This document shows, one piece after another, positions 5,207 to 7,434 of a stretch of DNA of 7,434 nucleotides. The translations under genes were made by a program, and so were the position numbers. The notes below the pieces were generated by a model, which worked only from the letters and a program-made list of their open reading frames with translations, made no database searches and was not told the origin of the DNA. Within the stretch, counting starts at the first letter, position 1, and every line of letters starts with the position of its first letter. This stretch comes from Nitrospirota bacterium. Lineage in GTDB: Bacteria; Nitrospirota; Thermodesulfovibrionia; Thermodesulfovibrionales; SM23-35. Location: positions 1 to 7,434 of the forward strand of contig JAOUJR010000081.1 in NCBI GenBank assembly GCA_029883145.1, given 5' to 3'.

Positions 5207-7434
5207 TTAGCCTTTCCTGGCCTTCTTGGCCGGTTTTTTAGTAATTTTCGTTACATTGGCCATAAAGGCCTTTGATTCCGGAATCATTGTGTTGGGATCC
5301 CCAACTGTAGGAGTCAGCAAGTTGGCACTATCCCCGCCATCCTTTGGATGGAGCCATCCGAAATGCCAGGGTACTCCTATCTGGTGAATGGTCTGACCAG
5401 CAATGTTGAAGGGTTTAAGACGGGGAGTAACAATTGCTACTGCCTCTACCTTACCCCTTGAGGTCTCTACGAGAACCCTGCTACCATTTTCGATCCCTTT
5501 TAACTTAGCAAGTTCTACACTCATTTCACAGAACAGTTGAGGCTCTGCTTCAATAAGCCATGGGAGCCAGCGAGTGAGTACGCCGGTCTGCCAGTGCTCA
5601 GTTACACGATATGTGGAGCAAACAAAAGGATACCTTGGGTCGCAGGTAGCGAATGTATCCGGACCTCCCTTAAATATTTTTATAGCTGGATTTATCCTCT
5701 GGTTGGACATGATGTTCTTCTCAATCGGGCATTCTAACGGTTCATAATGTTCAGGGAATGGCCCGTCTGCTAACCCAGGACCGAAGATATGAGCTACTCC
5801 ATCGGGCTTCATGATAAATGGATAGAACCCATTGGTACCCATAGGAGGCCATCCTCCATCCGGAACATCGCCAACCCATTTCTTATTTGCAGCGTCCCAT
5901 TTAAGTAATGGCCGCTTTGGATCACGCGGATTTCCATCCAGGTCAACAGAGGCACGATTGTAAATAATCCTTCTGTTGACAGGCCATGTCCATGCCCACT
6001 CCGGATAGAGACCCAATCCGGTTGGATCAGTCTTTTTCCTCCGGGCAGCCATGTTTCCAGCCTCTGTATAACTGCCGGAAAAAAGCCAGTTACCACATGA
6101 GGTGGTTCCATCGTCTTTCAGTTTCGTGAAGTTTGCAACTAATTTCCCGGTAGTGAGGTCGTAACCGTTTATCTCTTTGGCTACTTTGTGGATATCGAAG
6201 TGTCCTTTGGTTTCATAGTCCCACTTTAAATTCAAAATAGGATCTGGGAAGACCGCCTTCTTATCTTTTTTATAAAGGGCTTGGACCTTCTTAAACAGCT
6301 CATACATTATATCCCCATCAGGTTTTGCGTCACCTGGAGGATTGGCTGCTTTATAGCGCCACTGACTCCAGCGGCCACTGTTAGTGATGCTGCCTTCCTT
6401 TTCCATAAAAGCTGCACATGGAAGCTGGAAGACTTCGGTCTTGATTTTCTTGGGATTCATTCCCGGACCTTTCCAGAAAGACCCTGTTTCACTGTCGAAA
6501 ACATTGACGTTAACCATCCAGTCAAGTTTTGCCATGGCCTGACGGACTTTCCCAGCGTTTGCACTTGAGCAAGCGGGGTTCATGCCCCAGGCAAAGAAAC
6601 CTGTGAAAGTTCCCTTGTACATTTCGTCAAATAGCATCAACCAAGAGGCATTTTGTGTATCATCGAGCTTGGGCATCCAGGAATATCCAAAATCATTTTC
6701 TTTGGTTGCCTTGTCACCGTACATAGATTTCAAAAGGCTGACAATATATTTAGGTCTATTTTTCCACCAGTTGGCGCTTCTTGGATCCTTTGTAGAAGGA
6801 GTGGTTTTGTTATAATCAGCGAGGGTAGCCCATTTTGCCCTTGGTGTAGGCATGTAAGCAGGAATGATGTGGAACAGTAATGCATGATCAGTTGAACCCT
6901 GCACATTTGACTCACCTCTCAAGGCATTAACACCGCCGCCAGCAATTCCCATATTGCCAAGAAGCAACTGAATCATTGCCATGGCTCGGATATTCTGAAC
7001 CCCAACCGTATGTTGAGTCCAACCCATTGCATACAGTTCAGTACCAGCCTTTCCAGGGGCTCCGGTGGAACCATATGTCTTATAGACTTTTTCCAGGTCA
7101 GCTTGAGGGGTTCCTGTGATTGCAGTGACTTTCTCAAGGGTATACCTTGAATAGTGTTTCTTGAGAAGCTGGAATACACATCTCTCATTTTGAAGGGTCA
7201 AATCCTGTTTCGGAATTCCCTTTTCATCTTTTTCCAATGCCCATGTTGACTTGTCATAAGACCTTTTCTGGGGATTATAGCCCGAGAAAAGCCCATCATC
7301 AAAGCTGTATTTAGGGTTCACAATGAAAGAAGCATTGGTGTAGTTCTTGACATAAAATTCATCATAGAGCTTATTGTCCAGGATGTACTTGATCATACCT
7401 CCCAAGAAGGCAATATCAGTTCCTGAACGAAGCC
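5207..7434 (-). CDS. fdhA: formate dehydrogenase catalytic (alpha) subunit, 5' end outside the window
   Basis: This is the molybdopterin-dependent subunit that oxidises formate to CO2 (or reduces CO2). The frame runs open to the window edge with LRSGTDIAFLGGMIKYIL, so the TTG at 7405 is internal and about 742 residues are visible out of an expected 1,000 or so. Counted from that TTG codon, motifs include GWTQHTVGVQNIRAM at 128-142, LLLGNMGIAGGGVNALRGE at 147-165, NVQGSTD at 167-173, FAWGMNP at 271-277 and EGSITNSGRW at 337-346. The molybdopterin dinucleotide-binding domain fills roughly the last 130 residues, with YRVTEHWQTG and the HQIGVPWHFGW segment. The N-terminal [4Fe-4S] motif, the Sec or Cys metal ligand and any Tat signal lie outside the window, so neither selenium use nor location can be decided. 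The C-terminus ends in a lysine-rich tail (KKPAKKARKG). fdhB follows after 16 bases; Mo and W enzymes look alike here. Confidence 0.95.
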   Translation of the reverse strand, partial: LRSGTDIAFLGGMIKYILDNKLYDEFYVKNYTNASFIVNPKYSFDDGLFSGYNPQKRSYDKSTWALEKDEKGIPKQDLTLQNERCVFQLLKKHYSRYTLEKVTAITGTPQADLEKVYKTYGSTGAPGKAGTELYAMGWTQHTVGVQNIRAMAMIQLLLGNMGIAGGGVNALRGESNVQGSTDHALLFHIIPAYMPTPRAKWATLADYNKTTPSTKDPRSANWWKNRPKYIVSLLKSMYGDKATKENDFGYSWMPKLDDTQNASWLMLFDEMYKGTFTGFFAWGMNPACSSANAGKVRQAMAKLDWMVNVNVFDSETGSFWKGPGMNPKKIKTEVFQLPCAAFMEKEGSITNSGRWSQWRYKAANPPGDAKPDGDIMYELFKKVQALYKKDKKAVFPDPILNLKWDYETKGHFDIHKVAKEINGYDLTTGKLVANFTKLKDDGTTSCGNWLFSGSYTEAGNMAARRKKTDPTGLGLYPEWAWTWPVNRRIIYNRASVDLDGNPRDPKRPLLKWDAANKKWVGDVPDGGWPPMGTNGFYPFIMKPDGVAHIFGPGLADGPFPEHYEPLECPIEKNIMSNQRINPAIKIFKGGPDTFATCDPRYPFVCSTYRVTEHWQTGVLTRWLPWLIEAEPQLFCEMSVELAKLKGIENGSRVLVETSRGKVEAVAIVTPRLKPFNIAGQTIHQIGVPWHFGWLHPKDGGDSANLLTPTVGDPNTMIPESKAFMANVTKITKKPAKKARKG

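Noticed and set aside
5809..6111. 100-codon minus-strand frame and several plus-strand frames within 5500-6900
   Set aside because: All are shadows of the continuous fdhA frame, which is in register with conserved motifs on both sides.
5207..7434. In-frame TGA for selenocysteine
   Set aside because: The visible part of fdhA has no in-frame stop. The active-site Sec or Cys codon lies upstream of the window, so nothing can be said on selenium use.

Overview
The window is moderately AT-rich bacterial DNA with tightly packed genes and contains no mobile element, CRISPR array or RNA gene that I can see. The gene set is a multi-[4Fe-4S] formate dehydrogenase, a cluster-type LarE, a LarA-family enzyme and an exported thioredoxin/peroxiredoxin pair. 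It suggests an anaerobic or microaerophilic bacterium with an envelope compartment. Nitrospirota (Thermodesulfovibrio-like) or a sulfate-reducer-type Desulfobacterota would fit, but this placement is inferred from protein style only, with no marker gene in the window.

Left part, + strand (1-2127). The window opens in what looks like the last codons of an upstream gene whose TGA overlaps the ATG of larE (42-848), a sulfur-insertion enzyme of nickel-pincer nucleotide (NPN) cofactor synthesis. After a short AT-rich gap with a candidate promoter come two closely spaced genes: a secreted TlpA/thioredoxin-like protein with a CPYC motif (935-1510), and a signal-bearing peroxiredoxin-like protein with a TPVC motif (1522-2127). 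They are probably co-transcribed and look like a reductant and peroxidase pair acting outside the cytoplasm.

Middle, - strand (2137-3378). Facing them, only 9 bases away, is a LarA-superfamily protein (lactate racemase N-terminal domain). It keeps one Arg, three His and one Lys at spacings that match the NPN-binding and catalytic residues of LarA as I recall them. With larE nearby it is probably an NPN-dependent racemase or epimerase of unknown substrate. It starts at TTG behind a good Shine-Dalgarno site.

Right part, - strand (3507-7434). This is a formate dehydrogenase locus read right to left: the C-terminal three quarters of the molybdenum/tungsten catalytic subunit (fdhA, cut by the window edge), the three-cluster iron-sulfur subunit (fdhB), a strong intrinsic terminator, then the accessory factor fdhE. 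No membrane cytochrome b subunit follows fdhB and FdhB has no C-terminal membrane helix, so the enzyme resembles the soluble FdhAB heterodimers of sulfate reducers more than membrane-bound FdnGHI. The terminator sits 18 bases before the fdhE start, and fdhE has no clear ribosome binding site there, which suggests that it is made at low level by readthrough.
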